DNA from: Gemmatimonadota bacterium
GTDB lineage: Bacteria; Gemmatimonadota; Gemmatimonadetes; Gemmatimonadales; Gemmatimonadaceae
DNA: 64,000 bases
Direction: 5' to 3'
Assembly (NCBI GenBank): GCA_021299375.1
Contig: JAJTGR010000036.1
Coordinates: 1-64,000, forward strand
Shown here piece after piece: positions 56,329 through 64,000 of the stretch; the first letter of the stretch is position 1; each line of letters opens with the position of its first letter. Both the position numbers and the translations under genes were made by a program. The notes beneath the pieces are model-generated. The model saw only the letters and a program-made list of their open reading frames with translations. It had not been told where the DNA came from and made no database searches.

Positions 56329-58725
56329 TTAATCGGGCACGAGCAGGAGCACGGCGCGCATGACCATGGAGGAACGACGGCGCTCGGGCCTTCGCCCGCT
56401 GGTGGTGGCCACCTGGTCCAAGTGCCGAGCAGGAATGGTGTCACGCTGCCAGGTCGCGATCCATGCACGGCGGTCGGTGGCGCTGGCCTCGCCCGGAGCC
56501 AGCGCGCACCAGCGTCGGAGGGCCGCGTCGTGTCCGGCGCCGTAGCCCGCCAGGATGCTCTGACGTGCCGTGTCGATCTCGCGCGTGGCCAGATACCGCT
56601 CGGCGGCGGAGAGGCGGCGCACGATGCGCTGCAGGGTACGCAGGCCAGCGCGCTGGTCGGCGGTGAGGGTATCCGGCGACTGCCCGGCGAGGATCGGGAC
56701 CTGCTCACGCTGCCACCAACGGCGGAGGGCACCACGGATGGCGACTCGTGTCCGGTGCCAGGCGTCGATCGCGGTCCGCGTGCCACGTGCGGGTCGGCGT
56801 GGGCCGGCGAGGTCCATCGCCGCCATGAGGGTCAGGAGGGCGCACGGTCCCGTCCGCACGGTCCATCGCCTGCCCCGCGGCGTCACGGCGACGAGTCGCG
56901 GTGGCGCGTTGCCCGTGAGCAACACCAACGCACCGGGGGTGGGGCCGCGCAGCACGGCGAGCTGGCAGGGTGTCGGCGACAGGTGCGGGCGAGCAGCCGT
57001 TGGCTGATCGATGGCCTGCGGGGCGCCGTCGCGGTTCGCGCCGGCACTGGCGGGGGGGCGTGTACCGCCACGATCATGCCACGCCTGCAGGTGGTCGTAC
57101 CACGCCGACGCGCAGTCGGCGGCGCTGCGTGCCCCGCGGCGGTTGTGCGTACTCCCCACGAGCGTTCGGGTGAGGGCATGCTTGCGCGCGAGCCGGGCCT
57201 CCAGTCGCAGCGCGTCTTCGGCGAATCGTGCGGGGGCGAATCGATACACGTGCACACACGGGTGCGGCGAACCGATGCGGACGCAGCGCCCGACGCGCTG
57301 GAGGCGCAAGGCGTGGGTCCACGGCAGGTCGAGATGCACCACGACGCCGGCATCCTGCAGGTTGACGCCTTCGGCAACGAGGTCGGTGGCCAGCAGCAGG
57401 CGGATGCGCTGATGGGGCGGCGGTGGTGGGCGTCCGTGGGCCAGCGGGGCGAAGCTTGCGAGCACCTCAGCCCGCGGTATCGGCCCGCTGGCGATTCGTC
57501 CCGACCGACTGGTGACGACGGCCACCCCGGCGATGTCCGCCAGGGCCCGCTGGAGGGCATCGATCGTCCTGGTGAACTGCGAGAAGGCCACGATTGGCGT
57601 GTCCGGGTATCGCGCCAACCACGTGCGCAGCATGTCCGCCCGAACGGGGTCCGCATGCCCATGGGCCGCGTGGTGCCGATCCAACTCGGCAAGCGCGTCG
57701 AGGTGCCGCTGCAGGAGCACGACCAGCGGGCCACTCTCGACCTCTTGCGCGGCGAGCAGCTCAGGAAACGCGAGTTGTCCCTCGTTGTCGCCGACCACCC
57801 AGCTGTGGAGCTCCTGCTGCGTGGGGTGCCGGCCGGCGCGGAGGGCGTCGCGCAGGGCGGCGCCGCGCAACTGCCGCCGACGCACGGCATGCGCGAGGGC
57901 GGCGTCGCTCGAGCACCAGGCGCGCAGGAGTCCGAGCCGGATCAGGGCACCGGCCACGGCGCCGTCGTGCGCGGGCAGGGGGGCTGGGAGAGCGAGGATG
58001 CGGGTGAGTGTCTCCCGGTCCTGCGGCAGGGTGACCGGGGCATGTGTGCGTACGGTGGGGCGCTGCCCGCTTGGGGCGGCCGCGTCCGGGTGTGGCGCGT
58101 GCCGGGCCGTCGCTGCGACGCCTGCGGCAGTCCGTCGCACGATCAGCGTGGCCAGTTGCCGCGGGTCCAGTGAGTCGGCGCGGGTACCGCGAAAGAGCGC
58201 GAAGAGGGTCTGCAGGTCGCGCGCGTGATTGTGCAGGGGGGTCGCCGACAGGAGCAGCACGTCGCACCCGACCACGGCGTGGGCGACGGCTCGATAGCGG
58301 GCGGTGCCCTTGTGTCGCAGGTGATGCGCCTCGTCGATGATGACCAGGGTCCGATCACGGCTTGCGAGCGGCGTGGGTGTGGAGCGGGAGTAGGCGTGAA
58401 GCGAGTGCACGTGTGCGTGTGCGGGACCGGCGCGGGCGATGGCACGCCGCCACATGTCGCGAAGGCCGGCGGGGGCGATGACGTGCACGTGGGGGTAGCC
58501 ATGGGCAAGCGCGAGGGCCACGAAGGTCTTGCCGAGTCCGACGTCGTCGGCGAGGAGTGCGCCGTGGTGTTCGTCGAGGATACGGCCGAGGCGAGCGACG
58601 GCGGCTTGCTGATGCCGGAGCAGGGCGATGCGGCCGACCGTCGCCGGTGGGAGGGTGGGCAGCAGGGTTCGGGCGACGAGCTGCTGTACACGGCGCAGCG
58701 GGGTCACGCGATAGGTCTCATGCAT
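56329..58725 (-). CDS. SNF2/HepA-like helicase
   Basis: A superfamily 2 helicase of about 798 residues. Motif I is LLADDVGLGKT (about 60), motif II IIDEAHHL (about 131), motif III LLSATPLHNHARDL (about 158). In the second lobe there are VAFSQFTRTIDAL, ATDLVAEGVNLQDAG (about 445) and QRVGRCVRIG (about 478). The order matches RapA/HepA and DISARM-type SNF2 proteins. The last 250 residues are arginine-rich and unrecognised. The chosen ATG overlaps the upstream methylase gene by eight bases; an earlier in-frame ATG at 58821 is antisense-like and not supported. It probably acts with that methylase in DNA restriction. Confidence 0.88.
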   Translation of the reverse strand: MHETYRVTPLRRVQQLVARTLLPTLPPATVGRIALLRHQQAAVARLGRILDEHHGALLADDVGLGKTFVALALAHGYPHVHVIAPAGLRDMWRRAIARAGPAHAHVHSLHAYSRSTPTPLASRDRTLVIIDEAHHLRHKGTARYRAVAHAVVGCDVLLLSATPLHNHARDLQTLFALFRGTRADSLDPRQLATLIVRRTAAGVAATARHAPHPDAAAPSGQRPTVRTHAPVTLPQDRETLTRILALPAPLPAHDGAVAGALIRLGLLRAWCSSDAALAHAVRRRQLRGAALRDALRAGRHPTQQELHSWVVGDNEGQLAFPELLAAQEVESGPLVVLLQRHLDALAELDRHHAAHGHADPVRADMLRTWLARYPDTPIVAFSQFTRTIDALQRALADIAGVAVVTSRSGRIASGPIPRAEVLASFAPLAHGRPPPPPHQRIRLLLATDLVAEGVNLQDAGVVVHLDLPWTHALRLQRVGRCVRIGSPHPCVHVYRFAPARFAEDALRLEARLARKHALTRTLVGSTHNRRGARSAADCASAWYDHLQAWHDRGGTRPPASAGANRDGAPQAIDQPTAARPHLSPTPCQLAVLRGPTPGALVLLTGNAPPRLVAVTPRGRRWTVRTGPCALLTLMAAMDLAGPRRPARGTRTAIDAWHRTRVAIRGALRRWWQREQVPILAGQSPDTLTADQRAGLRTLQRIVRRLSAAERYLATREIDTARQSILAGYGAGHDAALRRWCALAPGEASATDRRAWIATWQRDTIPARHLDQVATTSGRRPERRRSSMVMRAVLLLVPD

Positions 58726-61700
58726 GGTGGTACCAGTCGAGGAGTGGCTGCAGGGTGGACAGGGGCAGTCCGTAGGCGCGGGCGACGGTGGCGTCGAGCG
58801 TGTCGTCGGGTACGAGTTCACCCCGTGCGAGTTGGGTGCCGAGCGGGGCGAGCCGGTGGATGGCGGCGTGCCAGTCGCCGGGAATGGGCAAGGCCGCGAC
58901 GGTCCAGCCGAGGAAGCGGCGGAAGCCGCCGCGTGCTGGTTCGGCGAGTGGGTCGAGCCAGGCGGCGACGATGGTGGATGTCAGGAGAGCAAGCAGGGCG
59001 TACGCCTCGTCGAGCGTTGGCGGGCGCACGACGTAGCAGCTGTTGAGGGGGACGGTGGGATCGCCGGTATGGAGCAGCTGCACGCGCAGTCGCTTGCCGA
59101 TGTCGGCCCAGACCAGTCGTGGCCCGTCGAAGCGGGCGGCTTCGGTGCGATGCAGCGTCCACCACGGCTGGCGGCTGCGGGCGTCGCGTCGGGCCTGGAG
59201 GCGCGGACGCCATTGGGCGAGCCATCGGGTGGTGGCCGGTGGCAGGGTGCGGAGCGGCGCGCCGTCGGGGCCGTGGGTCCAGACGATGCGGGTGTCGGGT
59301 GGTGCGAGGGTGTCGGTGGTCGCGCGGTGGCGACCGGGGCGTACGATGGCTTCGCCGCGCAGGGCTGGTCGCAGGAGGGTACGCTCGATGACGCCCTGAC
59401 GCGGTGTGGGGTCGAGCGAGGTGACCGTCGCGCTGTCGTCGTGGTGCTCGACCGCCTGCACGAGGAAGGCGGCGTTGCAGCCGCACTTGACGCCGAGGAG
59501 GGGGCGGCCGACTGACGAGGCGGCCAGTGCGGGACCAGCGCGGTGGAGGGCATTGAAGGCGGCGCGGGCGTCGGGCGGGAGGAGGATCCAGGGGGCCCCC
59601 GGGTCACTGGCGATTGGGAGGGCGGCGGCGTGGAGGGCCCAGGCGACCGTGTGGCGACGGGTGATGGCGATGCAGGCCGTCTGGCCAGCCGGAATCGCGG
59701 TGTTGGCGCCGTCGCGGCGGCGAGCCACGATGAGGGAGGGGTAGGTGGCGGCCTCGAAGAGGGCGGGGGCATCGCTCCAGTCGTGCAGCGTGTGGAGTTC
59801 GGCGTCATGGAGGAGCAGGCGGCGAATGCCGCCGCCGGAGAGCGTACGCCAGAGCTTGGCGGGTACGAGTACGCCGAGGGTGCCGCCGGGGGCGAGGAGC
59901 TGCAGGCTGCGCTCGACGAACGCGACGGCCAGGTCGGCCTGAGCGGCGAAGCCGGCCCCGGCCCCGGCGCGCGCGGCGCCGAGGCGCCATGCGGCGTGCC
60001 GCATGCTGGCGAACTCCTGACGGAGGGCGAGCCGTTGGGTGTGCGGCATCGCGTGGGGGCGGACCCAGGGCGGGTTGCCGACGACGAGCGAGAAACCACC
60101 CGCCGCCGCGACATCGGCGAACATGGCGGCGAATCGGAACGGGAGGGCGCCTCCCGCGTGCAGGCGGTTCCGTTCGGCGAGGAGGTCACGGTTCATCACG
60201 CGAAGGGCCATCAGGCGGGCCCGGTCGCTGCGGGCGGGGCGGCGCCGTTGGCCGAAGAGATCGTGCCCGCGGAGGACGGTGAGCAGCTGCCGGCGTTCGC
60301 GCCGGATGGCGTCGATGCGGCGCGTGAGTTCGGCGATGGTGCGTGCGCGCTCCTCGCGCTCCAGCGCGCGGGCGGCCGCCTGCTTGCGTGGGCCGGCGGC
60401 GTGGGTGTAGCCATCGCGGAGGCGCGTGAGGACACGGGCGCTGGGGGGGGCGAAGCGGAATGTCCCGCCGGCGAGGGAGTCCCCCACACGGATGTGATGG
60501 TCGAGGTTGGGGAGTGGGGCGATGCGGTCGACGTCGGTCTCGTGGCTGGCGATGGCGACCGACAACCAGAGCCGAAGTTCGCAGAGCCAGACCGCGAGGG
60601 GCTGGCGATCGACCCCGAAGATCGAGCGCGCCAGGACCTGACGTCGGCGCTCGTGTGGCGACCGTGGGTCGCCGGCCTGCCCCCGCAGCCGGTCGAGCGT
60701 CTCGAGCACATGCACGAGAAACGCGCCCGAGCCACAGGCGGGATCGAGAACCCGCAGGGCGTCGAGCTGGGGCAGCGAGGCACGACCTTCGTGAATGCCC
60801 GGGAGCGCGGCGGCCAGGGCCTCGTGCACCGTATGGGCCACGAGGGTGGGGGGCGTGTAGAACGATCCCGAACGTCGCCGTTCGTCGTGCCCCATGAGCC
60901 CCTCGAAGGCGCGCCCCAGCATTTCCGGGTCGATCGCGGCTTCCGACCAGCTGGTCGACTCCTCGTGTGACGTGAAGCGGTAGCGGTCGAGCAGGCCCGT
61001 CACGAGGGCCACGAGTGGGTCATCGCCGAACCGGAGCGCACCGTAGCGCCGTTCGAGCGGGGTGGGCGAGAAGAGGCCCCCGTTCAGAAATGGCACGCGA
61101 CCGAACGCCAGCGCGGCGGCCGCGCGCTGGCGGCGCGGCGTGTTGAGGGTGCCGAAGAACAAGGGACGCAGCAGGCGATCATGGAGTCGTCCGCCGTGCT
61201 CGAGCGCCTGCAGGGTGTGGTGCAGCAGGAAGTCGCGTCGCTCGTCGAGCCACCCCTTGGCTTCGAGAAAGGCGAGGAAGAGACACCGGGACGTGCACAA
61301 CAGGGCGAGCTCCCGGCGCTCGGTGGGAGTCGCGAGCGGTCCGGCGCTGCGGCGGTGGCCGGCGACGGGGGCCAGCGAATGGGCGAGGGTGTCCACTGCC
61401 TGTTCGAGGGCGCGGTAGAAGCGATGCGACAGCGCGTCACGGCGCAGGATGTCGGAGAAACGGGCGTGTCGCAGCACGTCGTCGTGTTCCGTGACGGCTG
61501 CCAGCGCGCGCACGGTGTCGGCATCGGAGTCGAGCACACGCCGCCGGTCTACGCGGAGGGCGGCGATCCGCGGGCCGCCGGGCTCGTCGCTGACGGTGGC
61601 GATGCAGAGGGTGTGCCCGTCGTGATCGAGGGTGCAGAGGCACCAGTGGCGCGTCGGGGCATGGCGCACGAGCGCGGCGGCCACGTGGCGGGTGCGTTCA

Positions 61701-61939
61701 CGGGCGTCTGCGCCGGGGGTCTGGGGCGGCAGCAGGACGGCCGTGAGCAGGCGCAGCGATGCCGGCCCGTCGAAGAGTGCGGCTTTGGCGACGGTGTCAC
61801 CCAGGCCCAGGGCCCGCCGGGCACTGGCCGTGAGCGCGCAGGGTTCGTCGCCGAAGCCCAGGAGGCGGGCGAGCGGATGGAGCGCCGACAGGGAGTCCGC
61901 GCAGGCAAGGAGGGTGGCGACGGCACGAATGGTGAGCAC
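58718..61939 (-). CDS. N6-adenine DNA methyltransferase (Eco57I-like)
   Basis: A 1073-residue protein. The SAM-binding motif is DPACGSGAFLVHVLE (about 398) and the catalytic motif is GNPPW (about 622), the N6-adenine type. About 350 residues lie before the methylase domain, and about 400 after it probably form the target-recognition part. I see no clear PD-(D/E)XK nuclease motif in the N-terminus. The start is a GTG. Large methylases of this form occur in type IIG restriction enzymes, BREX (PglX) and DISARM (DrmMI). It overlaps the helicase gene by eight bases, so the two are co-translated. Confidence 0.9.
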   Translation of the reverse strand: MLTIRAVATLLACADSLSALHPLARLLGFGDEPCALTASARRALGLGDTVAKAALFDGPASLRLLTAVLLPPQTPGADARERTRHVAAALVRHAPTRHWCLCTLDHDGHTLCIATVSDEPGGPRIAALRVDRRRVLDSDADTVRALAAVTEHDDVLRHARFSDILRRDALSHRFYRALEQAVDTLAHSLAPVAGHRRSAGPLATPTERRELALLCTSRCLFLAFLEAKGWLDERRDFLLHHTLQALEHGGRLHDRLLRPLFFGTLNTPRRQRAAAALAFGRVPFLNGGLFSPTPLERRYGALRFGDDPLVALVTGLLDRYRFTSHEESTSWSEAAIDPEMLGRAFEGLMGHDERRRSGSFYTPPTLVAHTVHEALAAALPGIHEGRASLPQLDALRVLDPACGSGAFLVHVLETLDRLRGQAGDPRSPHERRRQVLARSIFGVDRQPLAVWLCELRLWLSVAIASHETDVDRIAPLPNLDHHIRVGDSLAGGTFRFAPPSARVLTRLRDGYTHAAGPRKQAAARALEREERARTIAELTRRIDAIRRERRQLLTVLRGHDLFGQRRRPARSDRARLMALRVMNRDLLAERNRLHAGGALPFRFAAMFADVAAAGGFSLVVGNPPWVRPHAMPHTQRLALRQEFASMRHAAWRLGAARAGAGAGFAAQADLAVAFVERSLQLLAPGGTLGVLVPAKLWRTLSGGGIRRLLLHDAELHTLHDWSDAPALFEAATYPSLIVARRRDGANTAIPAGQTACIAITRRHTVAWALHAAALPIASDPGAPWILLPPDARAAFNALHRAGPALAASSVGRPLLGVKCGCNAAFLVQAVEHHDDSATVTSLDPTPRQGVIERTLLRPALRGEAIVRPGRHRATTDTLAPPDTRIVWTHGPDGAPLRTLPPATTRWLAQWRPRLQARRDARSRQPWWTLHRTEAARFDGPRLVWADIGKRLRVQLLHTGDPTVPLNSCYVVRPPTLDEAYALLALLTSTIVAAWLDPLAEPARGGFRRFLGWTVAALPIPGDWHAAIHRLAPLGTQLARGELVPDDTLDATVARAYGLPLSTLQPLLDWYHHA

Positions 61940-62030
61940 GGCGCCACGATGGGACCGCGGGGCACGGGGTGTGTCACCCGAAAACTGCTGGCAGGGTCGA
62001 AACGACGCGCGTGGCTGCTACCTTGGGCGG

Positions 62031-63179
62031 ATGGCCGCATCGCATTCGCTTCGCGAGGTCGCAAGAGTGTTCCTGACGCTCGGGACCACCGCCTTTGGCG
62101 GCCCGGCGGCTCATGTGGCCGCCATGGAGGACGAGCTCGTGACACGCCGCCGGTGGATCGGCCGAGACGAGTTTGCCGATCTCGTGGGGGCGGCCAACCT
62201 CATCCCGGGCCCCAATTCCACGGAGCTCGCCATTCACCTCGGCTATCGTCGAGCCGGGTGGGCGGGGCTGCTGGTGGCCGGGAGCTGTTTCATCGTGCCG
62301 GCGGTGGTACTCGTGTGGTTGTTCGCTATGGCCTATGTGCAGTTCGGGACGCGCGTCGAGGTCGCGGCGATGTTGCAGGGCATGCAGCCGGCGGTGCTGG
62401 CGGTCGTCGTGCAGGCGATCTGGCGGCTCAAGGGGAGCCTCGTGCGGTCGCGACTTGGCCTGGCGATGGCGATGGTGGCCTTCGGAGGCGCCATGGCCGG
62501 CGTGTCGGAGCTGCTGTTGCTGCTGGTCGCGATCGGTGTGGCGTTGGCGTGGGCCGTGTGGGGCGCATCGGGGGGCAACGCATCAACCCACGGGGGGATG
62601 GCGCCGCCCCTCCTGCTGGCGGCGCCCGGCACGCTGCCGGTCGTCGCGTCGGGTCCCGCGCTCGGGGTGGCCGGCATCTTCACGAGTTTCCTCAAGATCG
62701 GCGGTGTGCTCATCGGCAGCGGCTACGTGCTGCTCGCCTTTCTGCGCGGCGAGTTCGTGGAGCGGCTCGGGGTGCTCTCCGAGGCGCAGCTGCTGGATGC
62801 CATCGCGATCGGTCAGGTGACCCCGGGGCCGGTCTTCTCGGCGGCGACGTTCATCGGGTACATACTGGCCGGGCATGCCGGGGCGGCGGCGGCCACGGCG
62901 GGGATCTTCCTGCCGGCCTTCGTGGCGGTGGCGCTGACCGCCCCACTCGTGCGCCAGCTGCGCCGCTCGACCATCGCGTCCCGGGCCCTCGATGCCGTCA
63001 ACGCCGTGTCGCTGGCGCTCATGGCCGCGGTGGTGGTCCTGATGGCGCGCGGGATCGCCCTCGACGTGCCCTCGCTGGCTATCTTGCTCGGGGCCAGCCT
63101 TCTCCTGTTGCGCACGTCGGTGGGGGCCGGCTGGGTACTGCTGGGCGGCGCCCTCGCGGGCCTCGTACACCTCCTCTAG
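62031..63179 (+). CDS. chrA: Chromate transporter, CHR family
   Basis: An integral membrane protein of 382 residues with two CHR domains. Each has a Phe/Gly-rich opening and a PGP motif: TAFGGPAAH...NLIPGPNST in the first, and LKIGGVLIGSGYV...QVTPGPVFS in the second. The linker is Ala/Gly-rich (GASGGNASTHGGM). The family exports chromate, giving resistance, or takes up sulfate. The ATG follows GGGCGG. It is divergent from the methylase gene (91-bp spacer). No other chromate gene is near. Confidence 0.93.
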   Translation: MAASHSLREVARVFLTLGTTAFGGPAAHVAAMEDELVTRRRWIGRDEFADLVGAANLIPGPNSTELAIHLGYRRAGWAGLLVAGSCFIVPAVVLVWLFAMAYVQFGTRVEVAAMLQGMQPAVLAVVVQAIWRLKGSLVRSRLGLAMAMVAFGGAMAGVSELLLLLVAIGVALAWAVWGASGGNASTHGGMAPPLLLAAPGTLPVVASGPALGVAGIFTSFLKIGGVLIGSGYVLLAFLRGEFVERLGVLSEAQLLDAIAIGQVTPGPVFSAATFIGYILAGHAGAAAATAGIFLPAFVAVALTAPLVRQLRRSTIASRALDAVNAVSLALMAAVVVLMARGIALDVPSLAILLGASLLLLRTSVGAGWVLLGGALAGLVHLL

Positions 63180-63206
63180 CCATTCCCTCCCCGTTCCCGG
63201 TCTGTC

Positions 63207-64000
63207 ATGCGTACTTGCTGGCTCAACGGCACCTTCCTGCCTGAGGATCAGGCGCAGGTGTCGATCTTCGATCGCGGGCTGCTCTTCGGTGACGGGGTGT
63301 ACGAAGTCGCGGCCGTCTTCCAGGGGCGGCTGCTGGACGCCGACCGGCACCTGGTGCGTCTTGCCCGCTCCCAACGGGAGATCGGCATTCCTGCGCCATA
63401 CTCGGCGACCCAGTGGCTCGACGTGATGCAGACGCTGGCCACGCAGAACAGCATCGACGAGGGGCTCGTGTACCTGCAGGTGACGCGCGGGCCGGCCGAG
63501 CGTGATTTCGCCTTTCCTGCGCAGGTGACGCCCACCGCGTTCGCCTATGCGCGTCCCAAGCGGCTGCGCGATGATCCGAACGCGGCCGGCGTGCGCGTGC
63601 ATGTGGTACCGGACCTGCGCTGGGCGCGGTGCGACATCAAGAGCACGGCCATGCTGGCGCAGGTGCTCGCCAAGCAGGCCGCCAAGGCCGCCGGCGCCTT
63701 CGAGGCGATGATGCACGAAGACGGCCTCGTCACCGAAGGCGGCTCGAGCAACGTGTGGATGGTGCGCGACGGTACGATCTACACGCGGCCGCTCTCCCAC
63801 GACATTCTCGCCGGGATCACGCGCGACGTCACCATCGAGGTGGCGCGCGACCTGGGTATCCCGCTGCACGAGCGTGCGTTCACGGTGGAGCAGGTGTGCC
63901 GCGCCGATGAGTGCTTCATGACGAGTGCGACGAGCTTCGTGCTGCCGATCACGCGCGTCGACGAGCGCGTGATCGGCTCGGGCCATCCCGGCCCCATCGC
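63207..64000 (+). CDS. dat: D-amino-acid transaminase (class IV), cut by window end
   Basis: A partial gene of 264 codons that runs off the window edge. It opens MRTCWLNGTFLPEDQAQVSI, a class IV aminotransferase start. The catalytic Lys145 is in RCDIKSTAMLAQVLAKQ. Family members also have LVYLQVTRGPAERDF and EGGSSNVWMV. The pattern best fits D-alanine/D-amino-acid transaminase, which makes D-Glu and D-Ala for peptidoglycan; branched-chain aminotransferase is the alternative. It starts 27 bases after chrA on the same strand. The C-terminus is missing. Confidence 0.9.
   Translation, partial: MRTCWLNGTFLPEDQAQVSIFDRGLLFGDGVYEVAAVFQGRLLDADRHLVRLARSQREIGIPAPYSATQWLDVMQTLATQNSIDEGLVYLQVTRGPAERDFAFPAQVTPTAFAYARPKRLRDDPNAAGVRVHVVPDLRWARCDIKSTAMLAQVLAKQAAKAAGAFEAMMHEDGLVTEGGSSNVWMVRDGTIYTRPLSHDILAGITRDVTIEVARDLGIPLHERAFTVEQVCRADECFMTSATSFVLPITRVDERVIGSGHPGPI

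Noticed and set aside
1-64000. tRNA, rRNA, prophage or insertion-sequence genes
   Set aside because: I looked for cloverleaf-like segments, transposases, integrases and phage structural genes and saw none; the gene content is chromosomal.

Overview
The window is a dense, high-GC bacterial chromosome segment, about 50 genes with short spacers. Several features together point to Gemmatimonadota: a SusC/SusD pair and a PorV/PorQ-like barrel (FCB-superphylum traits), FecR and ECF-sigma circuits, STN-TonB receptors, DUF4097/DUF4412 proteins, a Pkn-type kinase, and an ImuA/ImuB/DnaE2 mutasome. The phylum assignment is an inference; the window has no rRNA or tRNA to test it.

Layout. 0.1-4.4 kb: a beta-oxidation pair (fadN-like, fadA) and a glycerolipid acyltransferase. 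4.4-10.8 kb: an outer-membrane barrel, a Met/Gly-rich lipoprotein, and an ECF sigma / FecR / STN-TonB-receptor circuit. 10.8-17.3 kb: a lipoprotein alpha/beta hydrolase, a Tat-type class V aminotransferase coupled to a DUF4412 protein, a CPBP protease-like membrane protein, a DUF547 protein and a 40-residue membrane peptide. 17.3-24.2 kb: a minus-strand group with a Ser/Thr kinase, a lipoprotein, a HerA-like ATPase and a lysoplasmalogenase-esterase fusion. 24.2-25.6 kb: a cold-shock gene with a clear promoter and terminator, and a vapB with a frameshifted vapC. 25.6-33.5 kb: an S9 peptidase, a PHP phosphoesterase coupled to a TerB/DUF697-like protein, and a TonB receptor. 33.5-43.2 kb: dnaE2, a photoactive-yellow-protein homologue, and a calcium operon (P2A ATPase, UspA, exchanger-phosphodiesterase fusion). 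43.3-52 kb: susCD, then imuB, imuA and a radical SAM gene. 52-64 kb: a sigma / anti-sigma / two-DUF4097 operon, an HAD phosphatase, a helicase + N6-adenine methylase pair, chrA and a D-amino-acid transaminase cut by the window edge.

Most notable result. Three minus-strand genes, dnaE2, imuA and a radical SAM gene, each carry the same 16-bp direct repeat, TTCGG-N6-TTCGG, 8-28 nt upstream of the start codon. It resembles the direct-repeat LexA boxes of some other phyla. The radical SAM protein ends in QLALF, a match to the beta-clamp-binding motif. Together these suggest a damage-inducible mutasome regulon with an extra, clamp-recruited radical SAM enzyme. Other unusual items are two gene fusions (YhhN-esterase; CaCA exchanger-NPP phosphodiesterase), a PYP homologue divergent from dnaE2, an inverted-repeat element translated inside dnaE2, and a compact helicase/methylase pair that may be a defence system.

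Regulation visible in the sequence: one good sigma70-like promoter (cold shock), several hairpin terminators, and frequent ATGA/GTGA/TGATG stop-start overlaps that suggest translational coupling.
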